The position numbers and the translations under genes are program-made. The notes below the pieces were generated by a model that had not been told where the DNA came from, ran no database searches, and was given only the letters and a program-made list of their open reading frames with translations. A DNA stretch of 64,000 bases from Tillus elongatus (taxonomy: Eukaryota; Arthropoda; Insecta; Coleoptera; Cleridae): assembly GCA_964006375.1 (NCBI GenBank), contig OZ023267.1, positions 81,448,182-81,512,181 on the forward strand, in the 5' to 3' direction. Positions 1-12,140 of the stretch are shown here, piece by piece; positions within the stretch are counted from its first letter, which is position 1; every line of letters starts with the position of its first letter.

Positions 1-659
1 CAGACGATGAGCCCAATCGATCTGTCACGCCTACTCCCACTACACCACCTTCTAAAAGATTCATTACTCCAGAAGAATTAGTTGGTTTTCCAAAAGCCAA
101 GGAACTGAAACTAGAAAGGAAGAGGCGAACTAAAGGAAAAAGTGCCATAATGACTGACACACCTGAATTGTTAGTTATAAAAGTAAAAGAAAGAGAAAAA
201 CTTAGAAGAAATTCACTGAAGTAGTCTGGTCTCAAACAGAAGAAAAATAGATTGAAAGAACTACAGTCATCCGAATCAGAGAGTGAAGGTAGTTTGCAGG
301 TAGAGACGGATAATGATGATGATTTTGACATGTCAGAAACAGAAAATGAAATTAATTTGGAGCCGTTGTCCAAAAACCCAGATGTAGGAGATTTTATTCT
401 AGTGGAGTTTTCTACTAAAAAGAAAATTTACTACATAGCCAAGGTTATTGACAACAAAAGTGAGATTGAGGTGAGCTATCTGAGAAGAAGTACAAAATGT
501 TTAGATAGTTTCATTTTTCCAATTATTCCTAATGACGCTTTTGTTCACTTGTCTGACATTAAAGCGATTTTGCCACCTCCGCAGCCTACTGGACGCACCA
601 AGCGACAAGGTCGTTTAATTAAATTTTCTGTCAATCTGGACACTTTGGAAATCCGCTGA
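1..659 (+). pseudogene. 3' remnant of a pogo/Tigger (jerky-like) transposase gene
   Basis: Frame 3 is open from the window edge to a TGA at 657-659 except for one in-frame TAG at 222-224. The first part has the linker seen after the DDE domain of pogo/Tigger-like transposases (PEELVGFPKAKE, then KGKSAIMTDTPE). The second part begins with an acidic Ser/Glu/Asp stretch and continues with a tail module (VGDFILVEFSTKKKIYY, then IFPIIP), which in my knowledge of insect genomes follows DDE_1 transposases. The helix-turn-helix and catalytic residues would lie before the window, so they cannot be judged. It is read as a transposon relic rather than a host gene because of the stop and because transposon-type inverted repeats follow it. 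An intron covering the stop is possible but no good splice sites were seen. Family assignment is from remembered motifs, not a search. Confidence 0.6.
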
Positions 660-776
660 AAGTGTTATTGTGTATTTTTTTAGTTTGATACCTCTTACGT
701 TTAATTTACTGTTGTATTTCAAATGATTTTATATTTGTTCTATATTAAAACTGTCAAAACAGTAATATTTTTAGGT

Positions 777-1002
777 AGTCTCATTGTCCCCTTACCTCGG
801 GCCACAGTGAGACAGAAATATTATTTTTATAAAAAATTGCTGCCATTTTTATTGTCGCATTTCAACAACTGTATAGTCTACAATTTGTTCTTAAAATATA
901 AACATATATATCTGTTCATTTGTTTTGATGATATAAATAAAATAAAACTTTTTATTTTGAAATATGTATTTTTTGTCTCACTGTGGCCCACCCTCCCCTA
1001 TA
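777..1002. mobile_element. Short TIR-bounded element downstream of the pogo-like remnant
   Basis: GGGCCACAGTGAGACA at 799-814 is repeated as its exact reverse complement at 974-989, 159 bases further on. The right arm continues into CACCCTCCCCTA followed by TA, the duplication expected for pogo/mariner superfamily elements. Just left of the first arm, GTCTCATTGTCCCC (about 777-790) looks like a diverged outward end of a second element, so two related elements may abut here. The interior is AT-rich with no credible coding sequence. It is probably a MITE related to the transposase remnant upstream; the left boundary is uncertain. Confidence 0.5.
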
Positions 1003-1010
1003 CCAATGCA

Positions 1011-1599
1011 TGAATATATTATATTTTTTTGTCTCGTGGGGTCATTTAGATTCACTAATTACGTATATAAATGAGAAAGCTCAAATTACCGCTACCTATT
1101 CCAAGTAAAAAGAGAAGTAAATTAAACTTTAAAAAAATACAATATATTTTTTAGGATTTCTAAGTCCATTTTTAGGGAGACCTAAAAGCCAAACAAAGTT
1201 TTTTGCGATATGTGAAGAAAAAACAAGGCTCCTATGAGAGTTGTCCGAACGCGCTGAATTTCAATTATTATCTTTAGCAAATGCGCAATAGTAGCGAATT
1301 TTCATAAAAAACTTGTTTTCATAAATCTGCAAGTTAAAATAGTAAGTAACCCAGCTAACCTTTAATGCTGGCCCAGTATTGGCGTCATAGCCGGTACCCG
1401 GCACTTTACTTGCTGGAGAAGTGCTTGAATACAATGCTGGGCCGGTAGCTATAGGAAACTCTAGCCAGCATCCGGCCAGGCACGTTACCAATGCTGCAGA
1501 GTTACTTGATTTCAATATCAAATCTGCATTTCTCAAGCACTTATATCAAGTGCTCAATTTTAGGTGGCCCACTACTATTTTGAAGGACCAGCACTACTC

Positions 1600-1669
<70 letters not shown>

Positions 1670-4600
1670 GTCCAAAAATCAACATGATATAGGAATAAGT
1701 ATACATAAGAAATCTATCAAATTGTTAAACGATATTGGTTTTATAAATAGAACCCATCAATACAGACCATTATTTTCATCGATATTCAATTTTGTGGGTT
1801 ATATAATTACATAAAATAAATCAGAATATTGAAACGGTTTTCTTATATTATAGGACATAGAAAAAATGAAATAAAAACCAAGTGCCCATATATATTAGAC
1901 GTTTTAATGTCATAAAAATGAAATCTTTGCAATTAAGAATAAAGTATAAATGTGTCAAAATTAACAATAATGGCAAATAAAATAAGAATAAACAAACTCA
2001 TAAATGAAACAATAATCTGAGAATCCATTTAATTAACAATATAAGTGAATATTAATATTGTAGTATGTACATATCCACTCGCACAAACAAACTTAAAGAT
2101 ATGAAACACGACCTGTATAATATTTATCGCTAATAATTGGTGAAAATAATAACAAGTGAATATTTGCGAGTATGTACACTTGACTGCACGAACAATTCCC
2201 TAAGATGTCTTTTTCAAGAGACGCTGTGTCCATCTGGTTTGTCCACTAATTGAGATTTGAAATTTCATCGAAGGTGAATACTAAGTGCATATTTTAAACT
2301 GTGATGTGTACTGATGGGTACACTTTTGGAGACCCCAAGTCATCACAGCACATTTTTAAAGATTTGGCGATCGTTTCACTAACAATAAGGTTAGCGACAT
2401 CAGAGGATGTATTATCTTTTACAACTGTAAACTGCTTAAAACATTTCATGTAGCACTTGAGTTATATTTCAGGCTTAGCTTACAATATTTTTCCGAAAAC
2501 ATATTTTTGTCTCCTATATTCTTCACTGTCTGCTGCATTACGAAGGCAAAACTTTAATGAGTCACCTTTTCGTTGTCTGGCATCTTCACACAAAGGGTTC
2601 TTGCTCACTGTTCCTGAAAATCAGACACTATATCAACGAAAAATGTTCGACTGTTCCACAATGCAACATTTACAAATAATAAGTTTAATGATGCTTGTCA
2701 AGGCGTAATACTAGTTATATTGAATTAATCAATCTCGATAATGTTACTTCCTTTCCTTAATTATGGAGGAAGAATGGTGAATAATACAAGAGCTGACACA
2801 CAAAATCAGTTACCAATATTTGCGTGATTTACAAACAAACTATACATTCAAGTGCTTATGATTTGCATACTGTGAGAATACTACATTTAGTATAATGCGA
2901 TAAGACTATAAATAAATTAAAAAATTATTAACTTACCTATTGCCTTGCTACAGATAATTTCTTGCGTTTATCATTTATCATTTTACTTTAATTAAGCTCC
3001 AAACACACAGCACTACAACACATAAACATACGCCATGTTGTTTTAGTTTTAATGTTTTCTTTTGTGCTAGCGCCATGGACATGCGCCAACACTATCGGCT
3101 CACGATGATAGACGAGCAGACGAGGGCTATTATGGCTACCCTGCACTTCTCCAGCGTTTTGCCGGTACTACGAAAAAGCGATAATTCTCACCGCATAGCC
3201 AACATTGGTTAGGTACTGCGGAATACCGTAAATATTATTTGCATTTTGCCAACGCCAATAAGGTAAGGGTAAAGCGCCTTTTCGTCGTTGCCGTTACTGA
3301 ACCAGCACAGACGGCATTATCCCGGCAGACGGCTGATGGTTGCGTGTTTGCTGGGAAGTATTGAAAAAAAGTAAGCAGGCAACGCGTTTTTGCAGCGAAT
3401 GTTCATAAATATATTTGAAATGTTATAATAAGTCAATTTCCCATTATTAAGCTAAAATCTTAACTTTTAATATTTAACAGTACAATTAAGTGTCTATAAT
3501 TGAGCAACATTGGGTACCTACAATATTTTATAAAAATAAAACGTAAATATTTAAGTCTGACTGCCTTTTGAATAAGTAGCAGGTTTAGCAAAAGTAAGTA
3601 CAAAAAATTATAATGTTTGTAGAGTTTTTAAGAGCATTCCAATTCATACCTTTATCTGTCCCATTATTAAGCAGATTTTTTTTGTTAATAATTATTAAAA
3701 GTCAAAAAAGGCATATCTTAGTGTATACTGCACCACGAACATCTTACAATAAATGTTGTTGTAATAAAAAAAGGCACTGAGCATGGCTTAACCGAAATAT
3801 AACGCGAGGATTGAAACAGCCGGGATGTCTGTTATGGAGAATATATCAGCCAATAAAACCGTCCGGATCGCTTCGCGGCAATTTCAAAATGAAGTATAAG
3901 TCCCACTATCTCATAGGTTTTGTAATTGACGAGGCAAATTCATTAAACAACTGTTTTATGTCTGTGCCTTTAATTTGTAGATTTTTTTAGAGTTTATTTG
4001 TTTGTTAGTTAGTGTAATAGAAACACATATCAGCGTATAATGCGTTATTATTTACTATATTTGCCAAGTAAAGCAGCATAAGAATATGATGACTGTGGAG
4101 AAAAGAGTAAGGTAGGTAGGTACTTATATCATGGAAACAACTATTAACCAATGTCAAAGTTTGTTGTGAAAGTGTAGGTAAATTATGTTTAATGTCAGAC
4201 ATCTGTAATGAAAAACTAGGTATCAAATTATTATCTTTACCAAATTCCAAACTACATTTAGATCGTTAGAGTAGGCCTATAAAAAGTTCGCAATTTGTTT
4301 CCAGACTATGGTGGCTTACTATAATTATTTGTGAACACTATCTATTTTCACGGGTTAGCGCTCAAAATCGAAAATAACCTTTTAATGAGAATGAAATGTA
4401 ACATTAAGTAACTACTTAATGATTCAGTTAGGTATAAGAAAAAACTTCAGTGTGATGTCAGGACAACTCCAGGCGAAACCTTGTTCTTCTTTTAGACTTG
4501 CTCGTGCATTTATTTGATTTATTTTCTATTTTCAAAACAAAAAGAAATCATTGCCCTTGAATAACATAATTTTAAATTTCGTGCGTCTTTGTACTTATTC

Positions 4601-5035
4601 TACTTGACTTTCTAATATTGGCCAAATCGCCTTCCAAAACACTAGTCTGACCAATGACATAATAGATAGGTCTATGAGCCTGACTTTGTGCCATGTTGCC
4701 AAATGTAAAAGTTATCAACGATTTTTGTGACTAGTCTATGACCTAGCGTCTTTCAGTTTTTGCTGTTTTTAAAATACTAAATTTGGTATTCTTCTGGCAG
4801 CTAATTTATAGTAAAAAAATTAAGTTTGAATAAGCTAATTGTTCTTTTACTCAAAAACATCAAATTTGCGGTGATAGTATTATAATCTTTATACTAGAAA
4901 CCTATGTACCAAATTTCATTCAAATAGCTTTATATTTTTTCGTAAAAAACGAGGTCCCATTTACCTGGCGAATGAACTTATTCAAGCAATTTGTACAAAT
5001 AATAATATACCTGCAAAGACATAAAATATCATACA
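1011..5035. other. AT-rich intergenic stretch, no supported gene
   Basis: No open frame with recognisable protein character. It holds a (TA)n tract at 1602-1664. A GC-richer patch near 1360-1510 shares GCTGGAGAAGTGC and flanking GTACC-GGCA, in inverted orientation, with about 3138-3170, so an old inverted repeat may span 1.4-3.2 kb. A stretch near 2300-2410 is similar to 10980-11090 (both contain CGATCGTTTCACT). Confidence 0.5.
1602..1664. repeat. (TA)n microsatellite
   Basis: Uninterrupted TA/AT dinucleotides. Open frames reading Tyr-Ile repeats across it are artefacts. Confidence 0.95.
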
Positions 5036-5052
5036 TACATACACACACACAC

Positions 5053-5142
<90 letters not shown>
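5036..5142. repeat. Compound (AC)n(TA)n microsatellite
   Basis: A short AC run is followed by about 86 bases of TA. The AC-then-TA order recurs at 22.3, 25.6, 31.9, 54.1 and 55.9 kb. Confidence 0.95.
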
Positions 5143-5144
<2 letters not shown>

Positions 5145-5595
5145 GGTAAGTCAACGAAATGATAAAGTACGGCGTTGCGCCCTATACTAATAGTATAGAT
5201 ATAATTAGATTATGCTTCCGCCTGCCTAAAGCACATATTTAGAAAACATTTATCAATATACAACCTGCCCCAGCGGTCCGTCGCGAGCTTAACATAAGTT
5301 TTTAAATAGGACACGGCATTTTTTAATCCATTGCTACTATTCTCTGTAAAGTTTCCTCTATTTATTGACCAATAATATCGTATATGTTATATATGGACCG
5401 TTTCCGAAATATGTAACTTTCTCAATTATTTTCTCTCAAAATCGTTATACGTTTTAAAACTAATATCAGGTCAGGTCATTGTTTTGAAGATTTTAGAAAT
5501 AAATAGTAAACGTTATTATTACCACACCACTCGGATAACTACTGGGATAATAAAACTTCTATATAGTGTTCAATATCGTCCGACAGATTTGGATA

Positions 5596-5599
<4 letters not shown>

Positions 5600-5683
<84 letters not shown>
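5600..5683. repeat. (TA)n microsatellite
   Basis: Uninterrupted TA/AT run in anonymous AT-rich DNA. Confidence 0.95.
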
Positions 5684-5685
<2 letters not shown>

Positions 5686-6150
5686 GAAAGGCAATCTGCC
5701 TACTCCTTAAAGCGGTGGCTAAGGGTAGGTTTAGTTGTACCTCGATTACGAGGCCTCAATCTGCCTACCCCCAAATCCCGCCAGTGATCGTCTCTTAGGT
5801 ATCAGCACAGTATAAGGGAGACCTTAGATTTCATATTTTCTTAACTTCTTGAAAATGGCTCCAAAACAGGAGCCAGAACGTCGAGTTTTCGTAAATTCTA
5901 GACGTACTTCAACCCAAGAACCAAGTATATCTCACACTAATGACCGCGGAAACCTTTCCGTATAAAGTTTGAAAGTGAACCCGCATACAGGTTTTATGGG
6001 AAGGGGATAGTTCTCATTCATTTTAGGAATTTTTTTCAAAATTGTAATGCAGGGGCTTTGAAATAATGAGCCAAACCACCTTCTAAAGACTTACCGACTA
6101 TATTAAAAGCCTTTATTTGTTTATTTTTCGAGTTATCGTCGTGACACTAA

Positions 6151-6151
6151 T

Positions 6152-6243
<92 letters not shown>

Positions 6244-6268
6244 GTGTGTGTGTGTGTGTGTGTGTGGG
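6151..6268. repeat. Compound (CA)n(TA)n(TG)n microsatellite
   Basis: CA run, then TA, then TG. The tract is therefore close to its own reverse complement and could extrude as a cruciform. Confidence 0.95.
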
Positions 6269-6313
6269 TGTAAAATAAATCACAAATCAGCTAAAATTGC
6301 AAATAAACAAGGT

Positions 6314-6491
6314 AGGTACAGACGTGGAGACTATTTCTCTGCTGCCTTGCAAATGTTAGTTTTATTTTCTGTAACCGGTTTCGCTGCTTGATAGCTTTCT
6401 CAGACAAAAGATGTCAAGCAGCAAAACCGGTTACAGAAAATAAAACCAACATTTGTGAAGCCAAAGAAATAGTTTCCACGTATTTATTTAG
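6314..6491. repeat. Fold-back repeat related to the Penelope-like tail
   Basis: Arms of about 78 bases at 6314-6391 and 6414-6491 are imperfect inverted copies (for example TTTTCTGTAACCGGTTT against AAACCGGTTACAGAAAA) around a 22-base loop. Arm sequences (GACGTGGAGACTATTTCT, GCTGCTTGA) match the region downstream of the GIY-YIG fragments near 21.05 and 49.3 kb and the fold-back at 14.03-14.25 kb. No coding capacity. Confidence 0.65.
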
Positions 6492-6837
6492 TATGGAACG
6501 GTTTCACCAAGTAAGGGCATTAAGAGTTGATGAAAACAATTAGGTTTTTTTTTCTAATGGCTTTTCCATAATTTTTAGTATTCTACGACGAATTAGTTAC
6601 AGTACCTATCTCTATTCATTAACCTATAAAGAAAAGTCATGAAGTGCGTGTTCAAAGTTAACGGTAAGAAAAATCTTCGGTTTTCTCTTTGTTTAACCGC
6701 ATCCCAGTTTCCAACAATAATATGCTTTTTAAAACAATATTTTATAATTTTACATTTCCATGATAAAAAGTTGGCATTCAAGTTATAACCTATATTCTTT
6801 ATTTTTTTTTAAGTTTTAAAATAAACTGTTATTAAAT

Positions 6838-6950
6838 TAAATTCACTAATAGAGAGGTATCGATGGTGAGACTTGACAAACATTTTTTTCAAATGAGTGC
6901 GAACTAGGACCCTTAGAACCCATATCCGGGGTCTGTTTCGATTTTTATAT

Positions 6951-7016
<66 letters not shown>

Positions 7017-7483
7017 TCATCTGATAACTCAAAAAATAATTAACCAATTTCGATGAAACACAGCAAGTGCCTTTTTTTATTAATGGCTTGGATGAGATCG
7101 TTAGCCAGGAAAATCGGGCAGGGTTTTCCGGGAAAATGTTGTTTTGTTTAGAAAAAAAAATCCTCCGAAAATCACAAAACTGTTTTAATGAAATTTAATG
7201 GATATTTTGCCTTGGGAGGGACCGTAGTACGTACTAAAATTCAACTTTCTACGTTTATAGAAAATTGAGTTATTCAAATTTTGAATTTTCATTCGAAAAA
7301 ATTTTTTCCTCCGAAAATTACAAAGTTATTTTAATTAAATTTTGTGGTTATATTGCCTTAGGAAAGACCTTACAACATACCAAAATTAAACTTTTTAAGT
7401 TAATAGAAAATTGAGTTATTCACATTTGAAGCATTTAATAAAAAGTCACTACCATAACGCCACTGCTGCGTCCAGACTTCTAT
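6838..7483 (+). repeat. Diverged copy of the microsatellite-bearing composite repeat
   Basis: Begins with an ATTCACTAAT end, followed by the conserved head (CATATCCGGGGTC), a TATA-type microsatellite at about 6955-7009, then body sequence (GATAACTCAAAAAATAAT, GTTAGCCAGGAAAATCGG), and ends in a version of the terminal CATAACG..CTGCTGCGTCCAGA. It is shorter and more diverged than the copy at 7746-9143, so it is older. Confidence 0.65.
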
Positions 7484-7873
7484 AAGATATAACTGAACCA
7501 CACCATAATAAGTTTATTATGGTGTGGTTCAACATAATAGGTAGTTACCTATTATGTTCTGACTACACTGTTACACAGAACAGTTATTTAGCGTCGAAGA
7601 CAGCAGGTAGCAGGTAGGCATTTACGATCGTTTGATGGCCTTCTATACATGTGTTGGCTATTATTTCGAACATTCTTCTAAATCAGCCCTTGCCCTTAGA
7701 AATAAATAAGCAGGTAGGTTAACTTAAAAACGCAGGCTTTATTAGTGAATTTTCTTTAAAAAAAATTCACTAATGAGGAGATCCCGACTTTTGAATTTTG
7801 AACAAATTTCTTCAAATGAGCGCTAATTAGCCCCCCCAGAAAACATATCCGGGGTCAGTTTCAATTTTTATAT

Positions 7874-7876
<3 letters not shown>

Positions 7877-7958
<82 letters not shown>

Positions 7959-7971
7959 TATATATATATAT

Positions 7972-8050
<79 letters not shown>
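7877..8050. repeat. (TA)n microsatellite inside the composite repeat
   Basis: Two long TA runs separated by short ATGTTTATAT interruptions. The tract is at the same position as the microsatellites in the satellite-embedded copies. Confidence 0.95.
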
Positions 8051-8051
<1 letters not shown>

Positions 8052-8826
8052 AAAAATAATGGGCCGATTTTGATTAAATTTGGTGAAAAAATTCCTTTCG
8101 CAAATGGCTTGGATAAGTTCGTTAGCCAGGAAAATCAGCCCAGGTTTTCCCGGAAAATTTTGTGTTTCCTTTCGAAAAAAATTTATATCTCCGGAATTAA
8201 CAAAGTAAGGGCAAGCAAATTTAGTACGCAGGTTTATATCCTTATAGGTAAGTTACCTACCAAAATTTAGCTATGTAGGTCAAAAGACAAAAAAGTTATA
8301 GGCATTTAAAAAAAAATTGGGGTTTTCCTCAAAACGTCAAAGTGGCGATATAAAATGTCAAAATTGGCAACATTTAGGCAAATAACTTAAATCTAATACG
8401 GGCTATAGAAATAAAATGTCTCAAGAAGGATGTTTTACAAACCCTAAAGTGTTAGTTTCAACCGTCATTGTCCTTCATTTTACTAAAATATTTGCAGAAA
8501 ATTCATTTCAAATAGACCCTTTCTCTGATGCTTGGCAGTAGCCTTAGCTATAGAGTTTATGATTTAATGGTATATAATTTTTGTCGAATTTTCGTAAAAA
8601 ATTCATAAAGCTCAATATATCCGTTATTATATAAGATATGAAGAAAATTTGTATATATTAATTATAGGGTGTCTTGAGCTACATCTTAAAATAATATTTC
8701 TGCAATCACAGGATGGCCCATAAGTCGTTGGTGATACAAATTTCCTTTTTTTAATCAAACACGCCTTATGTTATTGAATTTTTGCATTTTCCATCGAAAT
8801 ATAATGCATGTTTGTAAGAAAATAAA

Positions 8827-9143
8827 TTCTGGACGCAGCAAGTGCGTTATGGTAGCGAATTTTGATCAAATGTTTCATATTTGAACAGCTCAATTTGCTA
8901 TTAACCTATAAGGTTGACCAAGAAACATGTTTTTTCGGGAACATTTTAAGTTTACTTTTGGAAATTTTTGTACATTTTCACACAATAAAGTTATTTTAAT
9001 GGAACATGGCACATTGTTTTTACTATATAGGTTATACTGGTAACCAAATTTGATGCCTGCTTTCTTAAAAAAACACACATATTTGTTACTAAAAAGATTT
9101 TTATGAAAATTCACTACCATAACGCACTTGCTGCGTCCAGAAT
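8827..9143. mobile_element. MITE-like module with about 37-bp terminal inverted repeats
   Basis: Starts TCTGGACGCAGCAAGTGCG and ends with the reverse complement, CGCACTTGCTGCGTCCAGA; the arms continue inward as TTATGGTAGYGAATTTT. Length is about 317 bp. A minus-strand frame of 76 codons runs through it and is partly kept in the copies at 24.5, 30.8 and 36.6 kb. Superfamily is unknown because no clean target-site duplication could be fixed next to the A/T-rich flanks. Confidence 0.7.
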
Positions 9144-9224
9144 TTTATAATATAAACTCGTATTTGCTCAGGACTTCAACTTTGTTTTTTCAAAGGATAA
9201 AATAACTATATATAAATAACAAAA

Positions 9225-9600
9225 TAAATAGACAAGGGTTCCATTGAATGTTACGCAGATGACATGATAGCGATTATTAGAAACGGAAAAAGAATTACAA
9301 AGGATGTTGAGTGTGCTAGATGTTGTTTTAAAAATATCAAACTAAACATCAGTACGACGAAAATAAGGGTACACAAGATAAGTAGAGGACAGCGAAAATG
9401 AATACAAAGCTTAAATATGCAACAGCTTGAACAAGTAAAATGTTCATGTACTTTGAAAGTATTATTACGGATGATGATAAATTTAGCAAATCTGAGGAGA
9501 ATCCCAACATTCAATAGGTAGACAACATACCTACTTTTCTGGCAGATAAACATTCAAATTTGGGTCTAAGGAAATGGTTCAAGTCAAACGTAGAGCATAG
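9225..9600 (+). pseudogene. LINE reverse-transcriptase fragment with YADD box
   Basis: TGT TAC GCA GAT GAC at 9249-9263 encodes CYADD, the palm-domain catalytic motif of reverse transcriptases. Downstream are the usual following segments in shifting frames: KELQRMLSVLDVV, LKLNIS-like residues, KISRGQRK, and then ESIITDDDKF, equivalent to LGSIITDDG of non-LTR elements. At least two frame changes and a TGA after RGQRK show it is dead. Both ends are truncated. It resembles the C-terminal relics at 11.08-11.62 kb (minus) and 50.16-50.58 kb (plus), so all may come from one LINE family; no domain allows a confident clade call (RTE/jockey-like). Confidence 0.7.
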
Positions 9601-9650
9601 CATACCGTACTAGTTTTAGTGACTCATACGCTGTTCCATGCACAAAAAAA

Positions 9651-10915
9651 TGGGAACGCAGTAAGTGCGTTTTGGTAGCGAATTTTCATTAAATGCTTCA
9701 AATTTCAATAACTCAATTTGCTATTAACCTAAGGTTCGTTGGCTAGGAAACAAGTTTTCTTGAACACATTTAGGTTTATTTTCAAAAAATTTTTGTACAT
9801 TTTCAGGCGGTAAGTTATTTTGATAAAATATGGTACATTGTTTCTACTATATAGGTTATACCGGTAACCAAATTGATGCCTGCTTGCATTCAAGAGGCAT
9901 AAGGCACTGGCTGCGTCCAGGCTTTTTTTACAAACATGCATCATATTTCGATAAAAAAGACAAAAATGCAATAATATAAGGGATGTGTTCGGAAGAAAAA
10001 TTATAGGTATCATGAACGACTTATGTGTCATCCCGTGATTGTCAAAATAATTGTATAAGATGCAGCTCAAGACACTCTTATAATTAACGTATACAATTTT
10101 TTCTCGTATCTTGTAGGTATAATAGCAATTATATAATTGAGCTTTACCGTAGAAATGCGCCATCCTGCATATATGTAAACAGATAAAAACTGAAACTAAA
10201 CCCGGATATGGATTCTAGGACGCCTAGCTTGCACTCATTTGAAAAAATCTTTTTAAAATTCAAAAGTCGCGGTCTCCTCATTAACGAATTTTTTCCACGA
10301 AAATTAGCTAAAAATTATAGATCGATAAACCATAAGCTTAACTAAAGCCACTGCCAAAGCATCAGAGAAAGTCTCTATTTGAAATGAATATTCTGTAAAC
10401 ATTTATGTAAAATGAAGGACAATGACGGTTGAAGCAAAAAATTAAGGGTTTGCAGAACCCTCTCTTTGCGACATTTTCTTTACATAAACCGTATTTGTTT
10501 TAGCTTGTTTGCTTAAATGTTGCCAATTTTGTCGTTTCAAATCGCGACTTTGACGTTTTGAAGAAAACCCCATTTTTTTCCTTTAAATGCCTATAACTTT
10601 TTTGCCTTTAAACTTACAGACCTAAGTCGTGATACATGATTCATTCTTTATAATACAAATAAGCCTACAAAATTAGGTTCCATTGCTTTGTTATTTCTGG
10701 AGATATAATTTTTTTCGAAATAAAACAAAATTTTTCGGGAAAACCTTGGCCGATTTTCTTGGCTAACGAACTTAAGCAAGCCACTCGCAAAAGGAAGGTA
10801 CATATGGAATTTGATCAAAATTGGCCCATTATTTTTTGGATTATCGGTGTGATACAATCTAAAAGTCGGGATCTCCTCATTAGTGAATTTTTTTTAAAGA
10901 AAATTCACTAATAAA
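9651..10915 (-). repeat. Diverged inverted copy of the composite repeat, without microsatellite
   Basis: Starts with a degenerate MITE end (ACGCAGTAAGTGCG), carries the body in reverse orientation, and ends at the palindrome ATTAGTGAATTTT..AATTCACTAAT near 10880-10912. At the point where other copies have (CA)n(TA)n, this copy reads straight through (GTGTGATACAATCTAAAAG near 10848-10866), so the tract is a later expansion or has been lost here. A partial second head lies inside at about 10160-10300. Confidence 0.6.
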
Positions 10916-11082
10916 CTAAAGCTTCTGCTCATATACACAATCCTCAAGAATATAGGATAAACTAAGTGAAGATTGGAACATGTGATGAGCACTGATAAGT
11001 ACACTCGGAGAACCAAAACCACCGCAACACATTCTTAAGGCCGAAACGATCGTTTCACTCACAAAGACCTAATGATAATCTG

Positions 11083-11620
11083 CTACTGGAATGTTGTAAT
11101 GCATGGGAAGTAAAGTTGTACTTTGACCAGCAGGTTACAAAGAGAATGGAACGTTTCCCCTTTCACAAGTATGTGTCTTTCAAATAATGTTATCCGAAAG
11201 TTATTATGTTGCAGTGTTATGTCCAATGAAGCTTTTCCTCTTTCAATAAGCATTTTATTCTCCATCCTCTTCCACATAGCATACTTATTAACATTTCTGA
11301 CATATTCCATGTCTACATTTCAAATACATATGAATTGATGAACATTTACATCAGGTCCAAATTAAAATGTTTATCAGTGTGAAGACAAGGCTTTTTGTTT
11401 ATTAAATGGTTACTTTGCCATCGAGATCCTTCTTGCCAGTTCTCATTGTATCATCAACAGTAATAATACTTTCAAGGTACATACATATTTTTATTTCGTC
11501 AAGTTGTTGGCCATCCAGCTTTATATTCATGTCCGCAGTTCTGTCCTTACATATCTTTATTAGTTTTCTTTTCGCAATATTAATTTTTATTGACTGTATG
11601 GCAATTTTTAACGTCGGTCT
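11083..11620 (-). pseudogene. LINE reverse-transcriptase C-terminal fragment
   Basis: Reading the minus strand from about 11,620 gives DMNIKLDGQQLD, then CMYLESIITVDDTM (the LGSIITDDG segment), then, after frame changes, AFEMWTW (the EAFEMW motif) and finally HNNFRITLFERH, equivalent to the GHIIRHNNF..LFEGH tail seen at 50.5 kb. Several stops and frameshifts break it. Known family features: these segments follow the palm domain in non-LTR retrotransposon polymerases. Inferred: same family as the relics at 9.2 and 50.2 kb. Confidence 0.6.
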
Positions 11621-11739
11621 ATTCCCGCAACTATGGCCAATCTCCGACGCCAGGGAGCAGTTTCACCTTACTACCCTGGAAATGTTGGCAAACCTCGGCC
11701 CTTCTATAAGAAGGGTATGTATCTTTAACGTGCCCAACA

Positions 11740-11772
11740 TCGCACGGACACGTTAAAGATCCGTACCCCTAC
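11740..11772. repeat. Short perfect inverted repeat, possible SINE scrap
   Basis: ATCTTTAACGTG is followed shortly by CACGTTAAAGAT, a perfect 12-base inverted pair near 11715-11760. CACGTTAAAGATCC-type sequence is familiar from dispersed repeats in several invertebrates, but no A or B box was found beside it. Confidence 0.35.
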
Positions 11773-11944
11773 TTGACCATTGTCGCGGACTAGACCGATG
11801 TTAAAAAAAGTAAGTAATGCAATCATCTGTGTGTGTAAACTATAAACTGAATATTTATTTGATTTAATTATTTTCACTCATCTAATTATTCATTCTGGAA
11901 TAGGAAGTGGCAACGCGGTGTGAAATTCACACAACCAAAACGGC

Positions 11945-11965
11945 TACGCAGCATGCGCAGCGCAA
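11945..11965. promoter_or_regulatory. NRF-1/EWG-like promoter motif
   Basis: GCATGCGCAG at 11951-11960 matches the TGCGCATGCGCA-type site for most of its length and sits in a small GC-richer patch about 180 bases upstream of the ATG at 12141. In animals such sites mark TATA-less promoters. Its link to the gene is inferred from position. Confidence 0.35.
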
Positions 11966-12140
11966 ATATGTGCGGTGCACGGTTAATGTTTAAAGTCTCA
12001 GAATGTCCTACACGTTTTTCTCTAATTTCTAACCCAAGTAGGTACACTTCGTTTTTCAAAAAATAAGGGAACAGCGAAGCAACAGAAAGACAAGTTGTAT
12101 TATTTGAACTGTGACCTGGCTCTTTACTTCAGATTTTAAA

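Larger units (their letters stand above)
7746..9143 (+). repeat. Composite repeat, fullest dispersed copy
   Basis: Order: a palindromic end (ATTAGTGAATTTT against AAAATTCACTAAT), a conserved head with CATATCCGGGGTCAG, a (TA)n tract at 7877-8050 interrupted by GTT, a roughly 770-base body, and a terminal MITE-like module at 8827-9143. The same order, inverted, occurs three times inside the satellite (24.5, 30.8 and 36.6 kb), with more diverged copies near 6.8, 9.65-10.9, 38.2, 38.5-39.7 and 44.1 kb. Open frames through the body differ between copies mostly at amino-acid-changing positions, so it is judged non-coding. Confidence 0.75.

Noticed and set aside
11406..11756. Plus-strand 116-codon hydrophobic frame
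   Set aside because: It is antisense to a LINE reverse-transcriptase relic on the minus strand.
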